Positions 25,085 through 35,350 of a DNA stretch of 64,000 bases are shown piece after piece. The position numbers were made by a program, and so were the translations under genes. The stretch covers positions 115,700-179,699 of the forward strand of contig MKWI01000029.1 in the NCBI GenBank assembly GCA_001899715.1. The letters run 5' to 3'. Numbering within the stretch: the stretch's first letter is position 1; each line of letters opens with the position of its first letter. The stretch is from Sphingobium sp. 66-54. GTDB taxonomy: Bacteria; Pseudomonadota; Alphaproteobacteria; Sphingomonadales; Sphingomonadaceae. The notes below the pieces were generated by a model that saw only the letters and a list, made by a program, of their open reading frames with translations, was not told the DNA's origin and did no database searches.

Positions 25085-25942
25085 TCAAAGCCGCCACCAC
25101 CGGGCAATATCCACACCATAATCGTCACGAAGGCGATCGAGATCGGGGCGCATTTCCGAAATGAGCGCCTGTTCCTCCGCCGCCGTGAAACGGAAGCGCC
25201 CAGGCACCACCGCTCGCTCCCAGCCTAGCTCTTGGACCGATCTCGGCAGCACCCTACGCAGGGCAGGCCCCACAACCGGTATATCGCGCACGAAGGCGGC
25301 CACCTTGCGATGGCGAATAAAGCCATCCCCACGATTGCGCCGCTCCGTTAGCGGCGGCATGCCAGGCATGGGTTGGAGACCAAGAAAGCCAATAATCCGA
25401 TCACGGACTGCCGCTGGATCGACATGATATTCTTCAGTCGTCAGGAGAAGCATCTCCCTGCGATCAAACCAATCTCGAAACTGATCGATCTGCATCGCAT
25501 AGTTGCTTACCGCTCGCGCTACGTGTGACAGCCCCGCATCAAGGCTGTGATCGCGCCGATCAGAACGGATGTCGTTTACTTCACATCCGGTTCGGGCCGC
25601 ATGACGCGCGTGGCTCTCCAAGCGGCGCACTGGATGGCGCATGATGTAAATGAGTTTGACGTCTGCTCCATAAGCCTGGAGCCGAGCGGGCACGTCGCCG
25701 CAATAAGGAAACTTTGCGCAATCGGTTGTGCCATCTATGACCCACTCATGCGCAGGCCCGATATCATAACGCGAATAATACCAGTCTTCACCCCGCGCGA
25801 ATCGTTCATCCGAGGAAAAGAATTTCGTTTCCTTGTTAAAGGATGATGCGATTGCAGGATGCCGTGCAAGATCAGCATAAAGGGACGTCGTGCCTGATTT
25901 CATAGCCCCGATAATGAGAGCGATCTTCCGGAATTTTGGCAT
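25085..25942 (-). CDS. sulfotransferase family protein
   Basis: 285 residues. The PAPS 5'-phosphosulfate loop is IIGAMKSGTTSLYADL (residues 11-26) and the 3'-phosphate site is IMRHPVRRLESHARHA. This is the GAMKSGTTS class that sulfates carbohydrate or lipid hydroxyls. It ends 35 bases from the flippase stop on the opposite strand. Together they suggest sulfation and export of a surface glycan, but no glycosyltransferase lies beside them. Confidence 0.88.
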   Translation of the reverse strand: MPKFRKIALIIGAMKSGTTSLYADLARHPAIASSFNKETKFFSSDERFARGEDWYYSRYDIGPAHEWVIDGTTDCAKFPYCGDVPARLQAYGADVKLIYIMRHPVRRLESHARHAARTGCEVNDIRSDRRDHSLDAGLSHVARAVSNYAMQIDQFRDWFDRREMLLLTTEEYHVDPAAVRDRIIGFLGLQPMPGMPPLTERRNRGDGFIRHRKVAAFVRDIPVVGPALRRVLPRSVQELGWERAVVPGRFRFTAAEEQALISEMRPDLDRLRDDYGVDIARWWRL

Positions 25943-26124
25943 TATACGTTTTCCCGAAAATGGAACAGTAACGAAGAAGCCCCCAACAGGACGCTAAAAG
26001 GGTATCTTTTCCAAGATCGGTTAAATTACTCTCTCGATTATGTGAAATATGGCGACGCTGTCCTCACTCGACAGCCGTTCGATGCGCTACCCGAAAATCC
26101 CCGCAGCACGGATATCTGACCGCG
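25943..26124. other. gap between sulfotransferase and adk
   Basis: 182 bases with no gene. It should hold the sulfotransferase promoter and the end of the secY-adk transcript; no convincing terminator hairpin is visible. This is one boundary of the insertion into the ribosomal cluster. Confidence 0.4.
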
Positions 26125-26772
26125 TCAGCCGCCCAAAATATCCCCAATCGCCGCCGCCACCGCGTCGATATCCGCCATGCCGTCAACTCGGCTCACGATG
26201 CCTCGCGCCTCGTAGATCGGCAGGATCGGCGCAGTCTTGGCGCGGTATTCGGCCATACGGGTGCGCACCGTCTCCTCATTGTCATCCGGCCGGCGCTTGA
26301 ACTCAGTGCCGCCGCACGTGTCGCAGACACCCGCAACCTTGGGCTGCTTGTAACGATCGTGATAGCCGGCACCGCAGGTCGCGCAGGTGTAACGGCCGGT
26401 GATGCGATCGACCAGCGCGTCCTCATCCACCTCCAGCTCTATGACATGATCGAGCTGGCGGCCACGCTCGCCGAGCAGGGCATCCAGGCTCTCGGCCTGC
26501 GGGGCCGTACGAGGATAGCCGTCGAAGATCACGCCGGTCTCGGGGGAAAGCTTGTCCAGTGCCTCGCCGATGATACCGGAAACGATCTCGTCCGAGACCA
26601 GCTCGCCGGCTTCCATCACCGCCTTGGCCTTGAGCCCGGTCGGCGTGCCTGCCTTCACCGCGGCGCGCAGCATGTCGCCCGTCGAGAGCTGGACCATGCC
26701 GCGCTCCGCAACGAGCCGCTGCGCCTGCGTTCCCTTGCCCGCGCCGGGCGGCCCCAGCAGGATAATGTTCAT
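26125..26772 (-). CDS. adk: adenylate kinase
   Basis: 215 residues. The P-loop GPPGAGKGTQ lies at 7-16, with VIFDGYPRTAPQAESLD and ITGRYTC following. The long LID carries four cysteines (130, 133, 150, 153; CATC and CDTC), so it is the zinc-binding form. It interconverts ATP, AMP and ADP. It follows secY at 61 bases. Confidence 0.98.
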   Translation of the reverse strand: MNIILLGPPGAGKGTQAQRLVAERGMVQLSTGDMLRAAVKAGTPTGLKAKAVMEAGELVSDEIVSGIIGEALDKLSPETGVIFDGYPRTAPQAESLDALLGERGRQLDHVIELEVDEDALVDRITGRYTCATCGAGYHDRYKQPKVAGVCDTCGGTEFKRRPDDNEETVRTRMAEYRAKTAPILPIYEARGIVSRVDGMADIDAVAAAIGDILGG

Positions 26773-26833
26773 GTCACTCCCCCGACTTGGCGGCGATGCA
26801 GCTCATGCCACACCGCCGCACCATGATTTACCC

Positions 26834-28198
26834 TTAGCGCGTACGACCCTTGAGCTTGGCTTTGGTAATGAGATCCCGATACTGGTGCGCGATCAGGTGG
26901 CTCTGGATCTGCGTCACCGTGTCCACCGTCACGTTCACCACGATCAGCAAGCTGGTGCCGCCCAGATAGAAGGGGATGCCCGCTTTCGCGATCATATATT
27001 CCGGAATGAGGCAGACCAACGTCAGGTAGATCGCGCCGACCACGGTGATGCGAGTGAGGACATAGTCCAGATACATCTCGGTATTCTTGCCGGGGCGGAT
27101 GCCAGGAATGAAGCCGCCGTTGCGCTTCAGATTATCCGCCGTCTCCTCCGGATTGAACACCACGGCCGTGTAGAAGAAACAGAAGAAGATCACGAGCACG
27201 CCGTAGAGGCCCATGTAGAGCGGCGTGCCATGGGAGAGATACTGGTTGATGGTCAGCACCATCTCGCCCCAGAGCGATTCGCCATTGACGTTGTTGCCCG
27301 AGAACTGCGTGATCGTGAGCGGCAGCAGCAGCAGCGACGAGGCGAAGATCGGCGGAATGACGTTCGCCATGTTGATCTTGAGCGGCAGGTGGCTGCGGTC
27401 GGCCTGCATGATGCCCTGCCGGGTCTGCCGCTTGGGATACTGGATGAGCACCCGCCGCTGCGCCTGCTCCATGAAGCAGATGACATAGACCAGCCCCAAG
27501 CCGATTACGATCGTGCCCAGGATGAGCATGCCGGAGATCGCGCCGGTACGGCCGGATTCGAACAGGTTACTGATCGTCACGGGAAGCTGCGCCACGATGC
27601 CGGCGGTGATGATAAGCGACGCGCCATTGCCCACGCCCCGGCTCGTCACCTGCTCGCCCAGCCACATCAGGAACATGGTGCCGCCGATCAGCGAGATGAC
27701 CGCGGTCAGGCGGAATAGCATGCCCGGTTCCACCACGGCTTGCAGGCCGGATTGGGCACCATAGCCCTCCAGCCCGACCGCGATGAAATAGCCCTGCACG
27801 GCGGTGAGGCCGACCGTGCCGTAGCGTGTATATTGGTTGAGCTTCTTGCGGCCCGCCTCACCTTCCTTCTTGAGCGCCGCCAGCTTGGGCGACAGGGAGG
27901 AGGCCATCTGCACGACGATCGACGCCGTGATGTAGGGCATGATGCCGAGCGCGATGAGGCTCATACGCTCCAGGCTACCGCCCGAGAAGGTGTTGAAGAT
28001 ATCGAGGATGCCGCCCTGCGTCTGCGCGTAGAGCTGTGCGAGCACGGTCGGGTCGACGCCCGGTAGCGGCACGAACGACAGGAACCGGAAGACGACGAGC
28101 ACCCACAGGGTGAACCACAGACGTTTCTTGAGTTCCGTCGCCTGGCTGAAGTTGGCGAGGCTCAGACTGGCTGCCATTTGGTCGGCGCGTGATGCCAT
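26834..28198 (-). CDS. secY: protein translocase subunit SecY
   Basis: 454 residues with ten transmembrane helices; LWFTLWVLVVFRFLSFVPLPG begins TM1 and MSLIALGIMPYITASIVVQ is the conserved lateral-gate region. ATG 28198 (MASRADQMAAS) is preferred over the TTG four codons upstream. It forms the membrane channel for Sec-dependent export. A 294-base gap separates it from rplO. Confidence 0.97.
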   Translation of the reverse strand: MASRADQMAASLSLANFSQATELKKRLWFTLWVLVVFRFLSFVPLPGVDPTVLAQLYAQTQGGILDIFNTFSGGSLERMSLIALGIMPYITASIVVQMASSLSPKLAALKKEGEAGRKKLNQYTRYGTVGLTAVQGYFIAVGLEGYGAQSGLQAVVEPGMLFRLTAVISLIGGTMFLMWLGEQVTSRGVGNGASLIITAGIVAQLPVTISNLFESGRTGAISGMLILGTIVIGLGLVYVICFMEQAQRRVLIQYPKRQTRQGIMQADRSHLPLKINMANVIPPIFASSLLLLPLTITQFSGNNVNGESLWGEMVLTINQYLSHGTPLYMGLYGVLVIFFCFFYTAVVFNPEETADNLKRNGGFIPGIRPGKNTEMYLDYVLTRITVVGAIYLTLVCLIPEYMIAKAGIPFYLGGTSLLIVVNVTVDTVTQIQSHLIAHQYRDLITKAKLKGRTR

Positions 28199-28210
28199 GA
28201 TCGCTTGCAA

Positions 28211-28492
28211 TCCCGAAACATATCGTGCGCCCCGCGGACGCGAGGCGCGTGATCCTTAAAGCATTTCCCGGCCGGATGGAAACACCCGCAAACCCGGAAA
28301 AATGCCGCAAAACAAAAGCCGGAGCACGGCTGCGCCCCATCGGCCCGATTCGCTCTAGCTGCGTGCCCGGCCGATGTCGAACGCCGGTTGCATACCGGCA
28401 CCACCGCCAAAGCAATCGACCCCGCCCGCCCATATCGGCAGGAGGGGTCGCTTATGCAAGCAGGCAATCATGCGCTGACTTGGCCGGCAGGC
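28211..28492 (-). terminator. rplO-secY gap with a hairpin (28417-28450)
   Basis: No gene. On the minus strand CGACCCC (28450-28444) and GGGGTCG (28423-28417) form an outer stem with CCTGCC/GGCGGG pairing inside; the following T-tract is poor. The rest (28211-28400) probably holds a secY promoter; no strong consensus is seen. Confidence 0.45.
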
Positions 28493-28978
28493 TTATTCGG
28501 CGTCCGCAGTCGCCGCCTTGGGCGCGAGAATCTCTACCTTGCCGCCCGCCTTCTCCACAGCCGCCACGGCCGAAGCGGAGGCACCAGCGACTGAGAAACT
28601 CAGCTTGGCCGTCAGTTCGCCCTTAGCGAGCAGGCGCACGCCATTCTTGCCGCCGCGCGACAGACCGGCCGCGCGCAGCGCCGCCTGATCGACCACCGCC
28701 TTGGCGTCCAGCTTGCCGGCATCGATCGCCTTCTGGACCATGCCAAGGTTCACCACCGCATAATCCTTGCGGAAGATGTTGTTGAAGCCGCGCTTCGGCA
28801 GCCGCATGTGGAGCGGCATCTGGCCGCCCTCGAAGCCGTTGATGCTGACGCCCGAGCGCGCCTTGGCGCCCTTCTGGCCGCGCCCGGCAGTCTTGCCCTT
28901 ACCCGAGCCGATGCCCCGGCCGACGCGCATCCGGCCCTTGCGGGCGCCAGCATTATCCTTGAGTTCGTTCAGTTTCAT
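28493..28978 (-). CDS. rplO: 50S ribosomal protein L15
   Basis: 161 residues beginning [15 protein letters not shown], with the Gly/Arg-rich [18 protein letters not shown] stretch that threads into 23S rRNA. Upstream codons in frame lack similarity. It is separated from rpmD by a 180-base gap with a strong terminator. Confidence 0.97.
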   Translation of the reverse strand: MKLNELKDNAGARKGRMRVGRGIGSGKGKTAGRGQKGAKARSGVSINGFEGGQMPLHMRLPKRGFNNIFRKDYAVVNLGMVQKAIDAGKLDAKAVVDQAALRAAGLSRGGKNGVRLLAKGELTAKLSFSVAGASASAVAAVEKAGGKVEILAPKAATADAE

Positions 28979-29111
28979 CGTCTTGCACTCGCTTTCGCTT
29001 TTGTCGCGCTGGAATATTTGTTGAAGGGCCGACAATCGGCTCCATCACGATCACCCGGGCTTTTCCGGATGGGTGGGAGCGGCTCGTTAGCGCACCGTCC
29101 CCTAAAACGAA

Positions 29112-29130
29112 AGAGGGGGAAGCCCCCTCT
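29112..29130 (-). terminator. Rho-independent terminator between rpmD and rplO
   Basis: AGAGGGGG, a three-base loop, CCCCCTCT, then TTCGTTTT on the minus strand. It lies about 30 bases after rpmD, inside what is normally an unbroken spc operon, and would reduce or separate expression of rplO-secY-adk. Confidence 0.85.
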
Positions 29131-29158
29131 CCCGATCCTGTTCCTGCAATCGGCGGGC

Positions 29159-29353
29159 TTAGCCCTCGATCACCTGCACCAGATGCGGCAGCTTGGCGAT
29201 GGCGCCGCGCACTTCGGCGCTGTCCTCGCGCTCTACGACGCGATGCATCTTGCCGAGGCCGAGGCCGATCAGGATCTTTTCCTGATAGGCCGGGCGACGG
29301 ATCGGTGAACCGATCTGCTTGATCTTGATGGTTTTTTTCTTGGCGTTGGCCAT
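29159..29353 (-). CDS. rpmD: 50S ribosomal protein L30
   Basis: 64 residues; [20 protein letters not shown] and [14 protein letters not shown] are typical of bacterial L30. Follows rpsE at six bases. Confidence 0.97.
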   Translation of the reverse strand: MANAKKKTIKIKQIGSPIRRPAYQEKILIGLGLGKMHRVVEREDSAEVRGAIAKLPHLVQVIEG

Positions 29354-29359
29354 GATCGC

Positions 29360-30076
29360 TTACTCCGCAATCGCTTCGGCATCCGCCTGGGCAGCCTCGG
29401 CAGAGGCGCCGCCACGGCGGAGCAGATCGGCCACCTTCTTGCCGCGACGCTGAGCGACCGACTTGGGGCTGGTCTGCTCGGTCAACGCGGCGAAGGTCGC
29501 CCGGATCATGTTGTAGGGGTTCGACGTGCCGACCGACTTGGTCACGACGTCGGCAACGCCCAGACTCTCGAACACCGCGCGCATCGGGCCGCCCGCGATG
29601 ATGCCGGTGCCAGCCGGTGCCGACCGCAGCGTCACCTTGCCAGCGCCGAAATGCCCCTTGCCGTCATGGTGCAGGGTACGGCCTTCCTTGAGCGCGACGC
29701 GGATCATCGCCTTCTTGGCGGCAGCGGTCGCCTTGCTGATCGCCTCGGGAACCTCACGCGCCTTGCCGTGGCCGAAGCCAGCCCGACCCTTGCCGTCGCC
29801 CACGACGACCAGCGCCGCAAAGCCGAAGCGCTTGCCGCCCTTCACCGTCTTGGAAACGCGATTGATGTGCACGAGCTTCTCGACGAACTCCTCGCCGCCA
29901 TCGTCGTCATGGCCACGGCCGCGCCGATCGTCGCGACGGCCACGGCCGCCCCGCTCACCGCGGTCGCCCCCACGGCCGCGACCACGGCCACGCGGGGCTT
30001 CCGTCGTCGGCGCAGTGGCCTCGGCACCGGCCTCAACGGGGGCCGCCCCGGTTTCGATCTCGGTTTCGTCTGCCAT
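29360..30076 (-). CDS. rpsE: 30S ribosomal protein S5 with RG-rich N-terminal extension
   Basis: 238 residues against ~166 in E. coli. Residues 1-62 form an extension: an acidic/Ala part, then an Arg-Gly-rich block ([18 protein letters not shown]) and DDDGGEE. The S5 core starts [19 protein letters not shown] and includes [21 protein letters not shown] extensions on S5 occur in sphingomonads and probably contact rRNA. Confidence 0.97.
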   Translation of the reverse strand: MADETEIETGAAPVEAGAEATAPTTEAPRGRGRGRGGDRGERGGRGRRDDRRGRGHDDDGGEEFVEKLVHINRVSKTVKGGKRFGFAALVVVGDGKGRAGFGHGKAREVPEAISKATAAAKKAMIRVALKEGRTLHHDGKGHFGAGKVTLRSAPAGTGIIAGGPMRAVFESLGVADVVTKSVGTSNPYNMIRATFAALTEQTSPKSVAQRRGKKVADLLRRGGASAEAAQADAEAIAE

Positions 30077-30078
30077 GT

Positions 30079-30432
30079 TCAGAACTCCAGTCCGCCCTCA
30101 CGGGCGGCATCGGCCAGCGCCTTCACGCGGCCATGAAAGAGGAAGCCACCGCGATCGAACACGACCTGGGTGACGCCGGCCTTGGTCGCCGCGGCGGCGA
30201 CACGCTTGCCGACCTCGGCCGCAGCCTCGGCAGTGGCGCCGGTCTTGGCGCGCAGATCCTTGTCCAGCGTCGAGGCGGCAGCCAGCGTGCGGCCGGCCGC
30301 GTCGTCGATGACCTGGGCATAGATATGCCGGCCGGAGCGATGCACGGACAGGCGCGGCTTGCCGCCGGCACGGGCCTTGATCGTGGTGCGGACGCGGCGC
30401 GCGCGCCGATCGAAGAGAGAGAGTTTCGCCAT
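30079..30432 (-). CDS. rplR: 50S ribosomal protein L18
   Basis: 117 residues: [20 protein letters not shown] and the 5S-rRNA-binding motif [18 protein letters not shown], ending [19 protein letters not shown]. Two bases separate it from rpsE. Confidence 0.97.
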   Translation of the reverse strand: MAKLSLFDRRARRVRTTIKARAGGKPRLSVHRSGRHIYAQVIDDAAGRTLAAASTLDKDLRAKTGATAEAAAEVGKRVAAAATKAGVTQVVFDRGGFLFHGRVKALADAAREGGLEF

Positions 30433-30435
30433 GGC

Positions 30436-30969
30436 TTACTTCTTCTTACCTTCTTTGCGGAAGATGAACTCACCGCGATACTTGATGCCCTTGCCCTTAT
30501 AGGGTTCCGGCTTACGCCAGCGGCGGATCTCTGCGGCGACCTGCCCGACCTTCTGCTTGTCGATGCCGCTGATCTCGACCGTGGTGTTATCCGGGGTCTT
30601 GATCTCGATGCCGGCCGGAACCGGATAATCGACATCGTGGCTGTAGCCGAGCTGCAGCTTCAGGGTCTTGCCCTGCGCGTTGGCGCGGTAGCCGACGCCG
30701 GTGATCTCCAGCACCTTGGTGTAGCCCTCCGTCACGCCGGTAACGAGGTTCTGCACCAGCGTACGCTGCATGCCCCAGAATGCCCGCGCCGCCTTGGTGG
30801 CGTTGGCCGGCTTGACCGTGATCGCGCCGTCTTCCAGCGCATAGCTGATCTCGTCGCGCAGTTGTAGCGCGAGGGTGCCCTTGGGCCCCTTCACGGAGAG
30901 CTGCCCGTTCTCGATGGTCGCCGTCACCCCGCTCGGGATCGCGACCGGCTTCTTGCCGATACGGCTCAT
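30436..30969 (-). CDS. rplF: 50S ribosomal protein L6
   Basis: 177 residues beginning [15 protein letters not shown]; ends with the signature [20 protein letters not shown]. Start overlaps the rpsH stop by one base. Confidence 0.97.
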   Translation of the reverse strand: MSRIGKKPVAIPSGVTATIENGQLSVKGPKGTLALQLRDEISYALEDGAITVKPANATKAARAFWGMQRTLVQNLVTGVTEGYTKVLEITGVGYRANAQGKTLKLQLGYSHDVDYPVPAGIEIKTPDNTTVEISGIDKQKVGQVAAEIRRWRKPEPYKGKGIKYRGEFIFRKEGKKK

Positions 30970-31364
30970 CAGAACACCTCCGCCAGCACTTCGCCGCCGA
31001 CGTTCTGCGCGCGCGCCTCGGTATCCGAGAGCACGCCGCGCGGCGTCGAGACGATGGTGATACCCAGGCCGTTGCGGACCACCGGCAGCTCCTTGGAGCC
31101 CGAATAGACGCGGCGGCCAGGCTTCGAGACGCGCGCGACATGCTTGATCGCTGGCTCGCCCTCGAAATATTTCAGTTCGATGCGCAGGCCGGGATGCTCG
31201 CCGAGCGCTTCCTCGCTGTAGCCACGGATGTAGCCTTCGCGCTGGAGCACATCGAGCACGCGGGCGCGCAGCTTGGACGCGGGCGACACCACGCTGTCCT
31301 TGCGTGCACGCTGGCCATTGCGGATGCGGGTGAGCAGATCACCCAGGGGATCGGTCAGTGCCAT
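30969..31364 (-). CDS. rpsH: 30S ribosomal protein S8
   Basis: 131 residues; [18 protein letters not shown] opens S8, and [19 protein letters not shown] is its conserved 16S-binding end. S8 represses the spc operon in E. coli; whether it does so here cannot be read. Confidence 0.97.
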   Translation of the reverse strand: MALTDPLGDLLTRIRNGQRARKDSVVSPASKLRARVLDVLQREGYIRGYSEEALGEHPGLRIELKYFEGEPAIKHVARVSKPGRRVYSGSKELPVVRNGLGITIVSTPRGVLSDTEARAQNVGGEVLAEVF

Positions 31365-31374
31365 CTCTCTATCC

Positions 31375-31680
31375 TTACCAGCTCGACTTGACCACGCCGG
31401 GGATCAGGCCCTTGTTGGCCAGATCGCGCAGCTGAACGCGGCACAGCCGGAACTTGCGGTAATAAGCGCGCGGGCGCCCGGTCAGCTCGCAGCGGTTGCG
31501 AACGCGGGTCGGGTTGGCGTTGCGCGGCAGCTCCGCCATCTTGAGGCGGGCGATCAGCCGCTCGGTATCGTCGAGCGACTTGTCGTTCGCGGTCGCCTTG
31601 AGCTTCGCATATTTGCCGGCATATTTCTTCACCAGCTTCTTGCGGCGCTCGTTCTTGTTGATCGAACTCAGTTTCGCCAT
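31375..31680 (-). CDS. rpsN: 30S ribosomal protein S14
   Basis: 101 residues, the long zinc-free type: no CxxC pairs, and [20 protein letters not shown] near residue 60 matches the family. Confidence 0.97.
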   Translation of the reverse strand: MAKLSSINKNERRKKLVKKYAGKYAKLKATANDKSLDDTERLIARLKMAELPRNANPTRVRNRCELTGRPRAYYRKFRLCRVQLRDLANKGLIPGVVKSSW

Positions 31681-31720
31681 GGACTTAAGCTCTCTTCCTT
31701 AAAATTGCTGTCCGGCCACG

Positions 31721-32296
31721 TCAGGCGGCCTGCTTTTCCGCCTCGGCGGGGAACGGGAAACCGAAGAGACGCAGCAGTTCGCGCGCTTCCTCGTCCGTCC
31801 GGGCCGTGGTGGTCACGATCACATCCATGCCCCGCACCTTGTCGACGCGGTCATAGCTGATCTCCGGAAAAATGATCTGCTCCTTGATACCGAAGGCATA
31901 GTTGCCCCGGCCATCAAAGCTCTTCGGGTTCAGACCACGGAAGTCACGAATGCGGGGCATCGCGACCGTCACCAGACGATCGAGAAACTCATACATACGC
32001 TCGCGGCGCAGCGTCACCTTCGCACCGATCGGCATGCCCTCGCGCAGCTTGAACTGGGCGATCGACTTCTTGGCCTTGGTGATGACCGCCTTCTGACCGG
32101 CGATCAGCTCCATTTCCTCAGCAGCCGACGTGACCTTCTTCTTGTCCTGCGTCGCCTCGCCCACGCCCATGTTCAGCACGACCTTCTCGATCTTGGGCAC
32201 TTCCATGCGGTTCTTGTAGCCGAACTTCTCGGTCATCGCCTTGACGATCTTCTCGTCATAGAGCGTCTTCGAGCGCGGGATATATTTGTCAGCCAT
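31721..32296 (-). CDS. rplE: 50S ribosomal protein L5
   Basis: 191 residues; [20 protein letters not shown] and [20 protein letters not shown] are diagnostic, with a short Ala/Glu/Lys tail. Start overlaps the rplX stop by eight bases. Confidence 0.97.
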   Translation of the reverse strand: MADKYIPRSKTLYDEKIVKAMTEKFGYKNRMEVPKIEKVVLNMGVGEATQDKKKVTSAAEEMELIAGQKAVITKAKKSIAQFKLREGMPIGAKVTLRRERMYEFLDRLVTVAMPRIRDFRGLNPKSFDGRGNYAFGIKEQIIFPEISYDRVDKVRGMDVIVTTTARTDEEARELLRLFGFPFPAEAEKQAA

Positions 32297-32603
32297 TAAT
32301 GACCTCCCCGGTCTTCACCGCGACGCGGACCTTCTTGCCGTCGCGCTCCTCGAAGCGGACGCGGGTGGCCTTGCCATCCACGGCAATCGCGACATTGGAG
32401 ATATGAAGCGGCGCCGGCTTGCGCTCGATGCCGCCCTGCGGGTTCGCCTGGTCGGGCTTGCGGTGGCGCGCATGGACGTTGATGCCGTCAACCAGCACCT
32501 TGTCCTCCTTGGGCATCACCTGCAGGACAGAGCCGGTGCGGCCCTTGTCCTTGCCGGCGAGCACGACAACCGTGTCACCCTTCTTGATGCGTGCGGCGCT
32601 CAT
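32289..32603 (-). CDS. rplX: 50S ribosomal protein L24
   Basis: 104 residues. The KOW motif is at the N-terminus ([18 protein letters not shown]), followed by [18 protein letters not shown]. Start ATG 32603 overlaps the rplN stop by one base (TAATG). Confidence 0.97.
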   Translation of the reverse strand: MSAARIKKGDTVVVLAGKDKGRTGSVLQVMPKEDKVLVDGINVHARHRKPDQANPQGGIERKPAPLHISNVAIAVDGKATRVRFEERDGKKVRVAVKTGEVING

Positions 32604-32971
32604 TACAGCACCTCCGGCGCAAGGCTGATGATCTTCATGAAGTTCTTGGCGCGCAGTTCGCGCACGACCGGGCCGAAGATACGGGTGCCGATCGGCTCCG
32701 CATTCTTGTTGACCAGCACCGCGGCATTGCCGTCGAAACGGATGACGCTGCCGTCGGGACGGCGCACGTCCTTGGCGGTGCGCACGATCACGGCGCGGTG
32801 CACGTCGCCCTTCTTGACGCGGCCACGCGGTGCGGCGTCCTTGACGGAGACGACGATCACGTCGCCCACGCCCGCGAAGCGACGCTTCGATCCGCCGAGC
32901 ACCTTGATGCACTGAACGCGCTTGGCGCCGCTGTTATCAGCGACATCAAGATTGGATTGCATCTGGATCAT
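32603..32971 (-). CDS. rplN: 50S ribosomal protein L14
   Basis: 122 residues: [19 protein letters not shown] start and [14 protein letters not shown] end ([17 protein letters not shown]). Lies 81 bases after rpsQ, the widest gap within this block. Confidence 0.97.
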   Translation of the reverse strand: MIQMQSNLDVADNSGAKRVQCIKVLGGSKRRFAGVGDVIVVSVKDAAPRGRVKKGDVHRAVIVRTAKDVRRPDGSVIRFDGNAAVLVNKNAEPIGTRIFGPVVRELRAKNFMKIISLAPEVL

Positions 32972-33052
32972 TGATCCGGTTCCTTCTCAATTGGCTTGCC
33001 GGGTCCGTTCCTGCGGCCCGGTAGTTCCGTTGTTTCCTGCCTGTCCGCTCGT

Positions 33053-33316
33053 TCAGGCCGCCGCTTCCGGCGCCTTGTGCGCGTCGACGCGCTCGATCAC
33101 CGTCCAGGTCTTGAGCTTCGAGATCGGCGCCGTCTCCTCGATCCGTACCGTCTCGCCGGCATGATAGGCATTCGCCTCGTCATGGGCGTGGTACTTCTTC
33201 GAGCGGCGGATGATCTTGCCATAGAGCGGGTGCTTCACCTTGCGCTCCACCAGCACGACCACCGTCTTGTCACCCTTGTCGGAAACTACCGTTCCCGTCA
33301 GCACACGCTTGGGCAT
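33053..33316 (-). CDS. rpsQ: 30S ribosomal protein S17
   Basis: 87 residues; [18 protein letters not shown] and [20 protein letters not shown] are S17 signatures, with an Ala/Glu tail. Confidence 0.97.
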   Translation of the reverse strand: MPKRVLTGTVVSDKGDKTVVVLVERKVKHPLYGKIIRRSKKYHAHDEANAYHAGETVRIEETAPISKLKTWTVIERVDAHKAPEAAA

Positions 33317-33331
33317 GGTCCGTTTCCTTCC

Positions 33332-33535
33332 TTACTTCGCAACCGAGCGCGCACGCTCGGTCTGCAGCGTCTTGATACGGGCGATGTCGCGGCGCACTTC
33401 GCGCATGCGGCTCGGCTTCTCCAGCTGGCTGGTCGCGGCCTGGAAACGCAGGTTGAACTGCTCGCGCTTCAGCTCGCTGAGCTGGGTCGCCAGCTCGTCG
33501 TCCGTCCTCGCCTTGAAATCAGCAATCTTGGTCAT
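33332..33535 (-). CDS. rpmC: 50S ribosomal protein L29
   Basis: 67 residues from [34 protein letters not shown] is the conserved helical-hairpin core. ATG 33535 has GGAG ten bases upstream; an ATG at 33544 overlaps the rplP stop (ATGA) but has no properly spaced RBS. Confidence 0.96.
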   Translation of the reverse strand: MTKIADFKARTDDELATQLSELKREQFNLRFQAATSQLEKPSRMREVRRDIARIKTLQTERARSVAK

Positions 33536-33540
33536 GGCCA

Positions 33541-33972
33541 TCATGCTCCCAGATGCGAGGTGTCGCCGAGACGCGCCACCACCTTGGTCTTGATCGGCAG
33601 CTTCATCGCCGCACGCTCGAACGCTTCCGCCGCGAGCGGACCGGGCACGCCGTCCAGCTCGAAGAGGATACGGCCGGGCTTGACGCGCGCCGCCCAGAAT
33701 TCGACGGAACCCTTGCCCTTGCCCTGGCGGACCTCAGCCGGCTTCTTCGAGACCGGGACGTCCGGGAAGATGCGGATCCACAGACGGCCCTGACGACGGA
33801 TATGACGCGTAATCGCGCGGCGGGCCGCCTCGATCTGGCGCGCCGTCACCCGCTCGGGCTCCATGGCCTTGAGGCCGTAGGAGCCGAAGTTGAGGTCCGT
33901 ACCGCCCTTCGCATCACCCTTGATGCGGCCCTTGAAGGCCTTGCGGAACTTGGTTTTCTTCGGTTGCAGCAT
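33541..33972 (-). CDS. rplP: 50S ribosomal protein L16
   Basis: 143 residues; [19 protein letters not shown] and [20 protein letters not shown] identify L16, near the A-site and peptidyl-transferase centre. Confidence 0.97.
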   Translation of the reverse strand: MLQPKKTKFRKAFKGRIKGDAKGGTDLNFGSYGLKAMEPERVTARQIEAARRAITRHIRRQGRLWIRIFPDVPVSKKPAEVRQGKGKGSVEFWAARVKPGRILFELDGVPGPLAAEAFERAAMKLPIKTKVVARLGDTSHLGA

Positions 33973-33989
33973 GATGCCCTACCTTATTC

Positions 33990-34685
33990 TCAGCGCGCCG
34001 GACGGACGCCGGAGGTCTGTGCCTCCAGCATCAGACGGTCGGTCGCCATCGGATCGTGGCCGAGAATCTCGCCCTTGAAGATCCAGACCTTGATGCCGCA
34101 GACGCCATAGGCGGTGTGCGCCTCGGCCTCGGCATAATCGACATTGGCACGCAGCGTATGCAGCGGCACCCGGCCTTCGCGATACCACTCGACACGGGCG
34201 ATCTCCGCGCCGCCGAGCCGGCCGCCGCAGGTGATCCTGATGCCCTCGGCGCCCAGGCGCAGCGCGCTCTGCACCGCGCGCTTCATGGCGCGGCGGAAAG
34301 CGATGCGGCGCTCGAGCTGGTCGGCGACGCCTTGCGCGACGAGCTTGGAGTCGATCTCCGGCTTGCGGATCTCGACAATGTTCAGGCTCACATCACTGGC
34401 GGTCATCTCGCCCAGCTTCTTGCGCAGCTTCTCGATGTCCGCGCCCTTCTTGCCGATGATGACACCGGGACGGGCCGCATAGATCGAGACGCGGCACAGC
34501 TTGGCCGGACGCTCGATCACCACCTTGGAGATCGCCGCCTGGGGCAGCGTCTTGATGATGTACTTGCGAATCTCGAGATCCTCGAGAAGCAGCCGGCCAT
34601 AGTCCTTGCCCTCGGCGAACCAGCGGCTGTCCCAGGTGCGGTTGATCTGCAGGCGCAGGCCAATCGGATTGCTCTTATGACCCAT
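33990..34685 (-). CDS. rpsC: 30S ribosomal protein S3
   Basis: 231 residues: [20 protein letters not shown] start, KH domain with [17 protein letters not shown], then the S3 C-terminal domain ([23 protein letters not shown]). It lines the mRNA entry channel. Confidence 0.97.
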   Translation of the reverse strand: MGHKSNPIGLRLQINRTWDSRWFAEGKDYGRLLLEDLEIRKYIIKTLPQAAISKVVIERPAKLCRVSIYAARPGVIIGKKGADIEKLRKKLGEMTASDVSLNIVEIRKPEIDSKLVAQGVADQLERRIAFRRAMKRAVQSALRLGAEGIRITCGGRLGGAEIARVEWYREGRVPLHTLRANVDYAEAEAHTAYGVCGIKVWIFKGEILGHDPMATDRLMLEAQTSGVRPAR

Positions 34686-34688
34686 GGA

Positions 34689-35069
34689 TCAGGCCTCCTC
34701 GGCAACTTGGCGGACGACGATGCGCACGCGGCTGTAGGGCTTCAGGATGCGGGTCGACTTGCCACGGCCGCGCGCATGGAAGCGCTTGAGCGTGAACGCC
34801 TTGCCGACCGATGCCTCGGCGACGACCAGCGCATCGACATCCAGATTGTGGTTGTTCTCGGCGTTCGCGACGGCGCTGGCGAGCACCTCACGAACGTCGC
34901 GTGCCATGGCCCGCTTGGAGAAGGTCAGAACGTTGAGCGCTTCCTCGACCTTGCGGCCACGGATCAGCGCCGCAACGAGATTCAGCTTCTGCGCCGAACC
35001 GCGAATCTGCGTGCCGACGGCGAGCGCCTCATTTTCGGCGACGCGGCGGGGAGCCTTTGCCTTGCCCAT
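34689..35069 (-). CDS. rplV: 50S ribosomal protein L22
   Basis: 126 residues; [20 protein letters not shown] and the tunnel beta-hairpin region [16 protein letters not shown] are clear. Start overlaps the rpsS stop by one base. Confidence 0.97.
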   Translation of the reverse strand: MGKAKAPRRVAENEALAVGTQIRGSAQKLNLVAALIRGRKVEEALNVLTFSKRAMARDVREVLASAVANAENNHNLDVDALVVAEASVGKAFTLKRFHARGRGKSTRILKPYSRVRIVVRQVAEEA

Positions 35070-35347
35070 TAGCGCTTGCCCTTCTTATCCGCGGCGTGAC
35101 CGGGGAAGTAGCGCGTCGGCGCAAACTCGCCCAGCTTGTGGCCGACCATGTCCTCGTTCACCGAAACGGGAACGTGCTTGCGGCCATTATAGACGTTGAA
35201 CGTCAGGCCAACGAACTGCGGAAGAATGGTGGAACGACGCGACCAGGTCTTGATCGGACCTCCGCGGCCCGCATTCTCCTGCGCGGTTTCTGCCTTCTTG
35301 AGCAGATGCAGGTCCACGAAGGGACCTTTCCAGACGGAGCGAGCCAT
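35069..35347 (-). CDS. rpsS: 30S ribosomal protein S19
   Basis: 92 residues; [20 protein letters not shown] start and [19 protein letters not shown] end are those of S19 in the small-subunit head. Confidence 0.97.
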   Translation of the reverse strand: MARSVWKGPFVDLHLLKKAETAQENAGRGGPIKTWSRRSTILPQFVGLTFNVYNGRKHVPVSVNEDMVGHKLGEFAPTRYFPGHAADKKGKR

Positions 35348-35350
35348 CGC

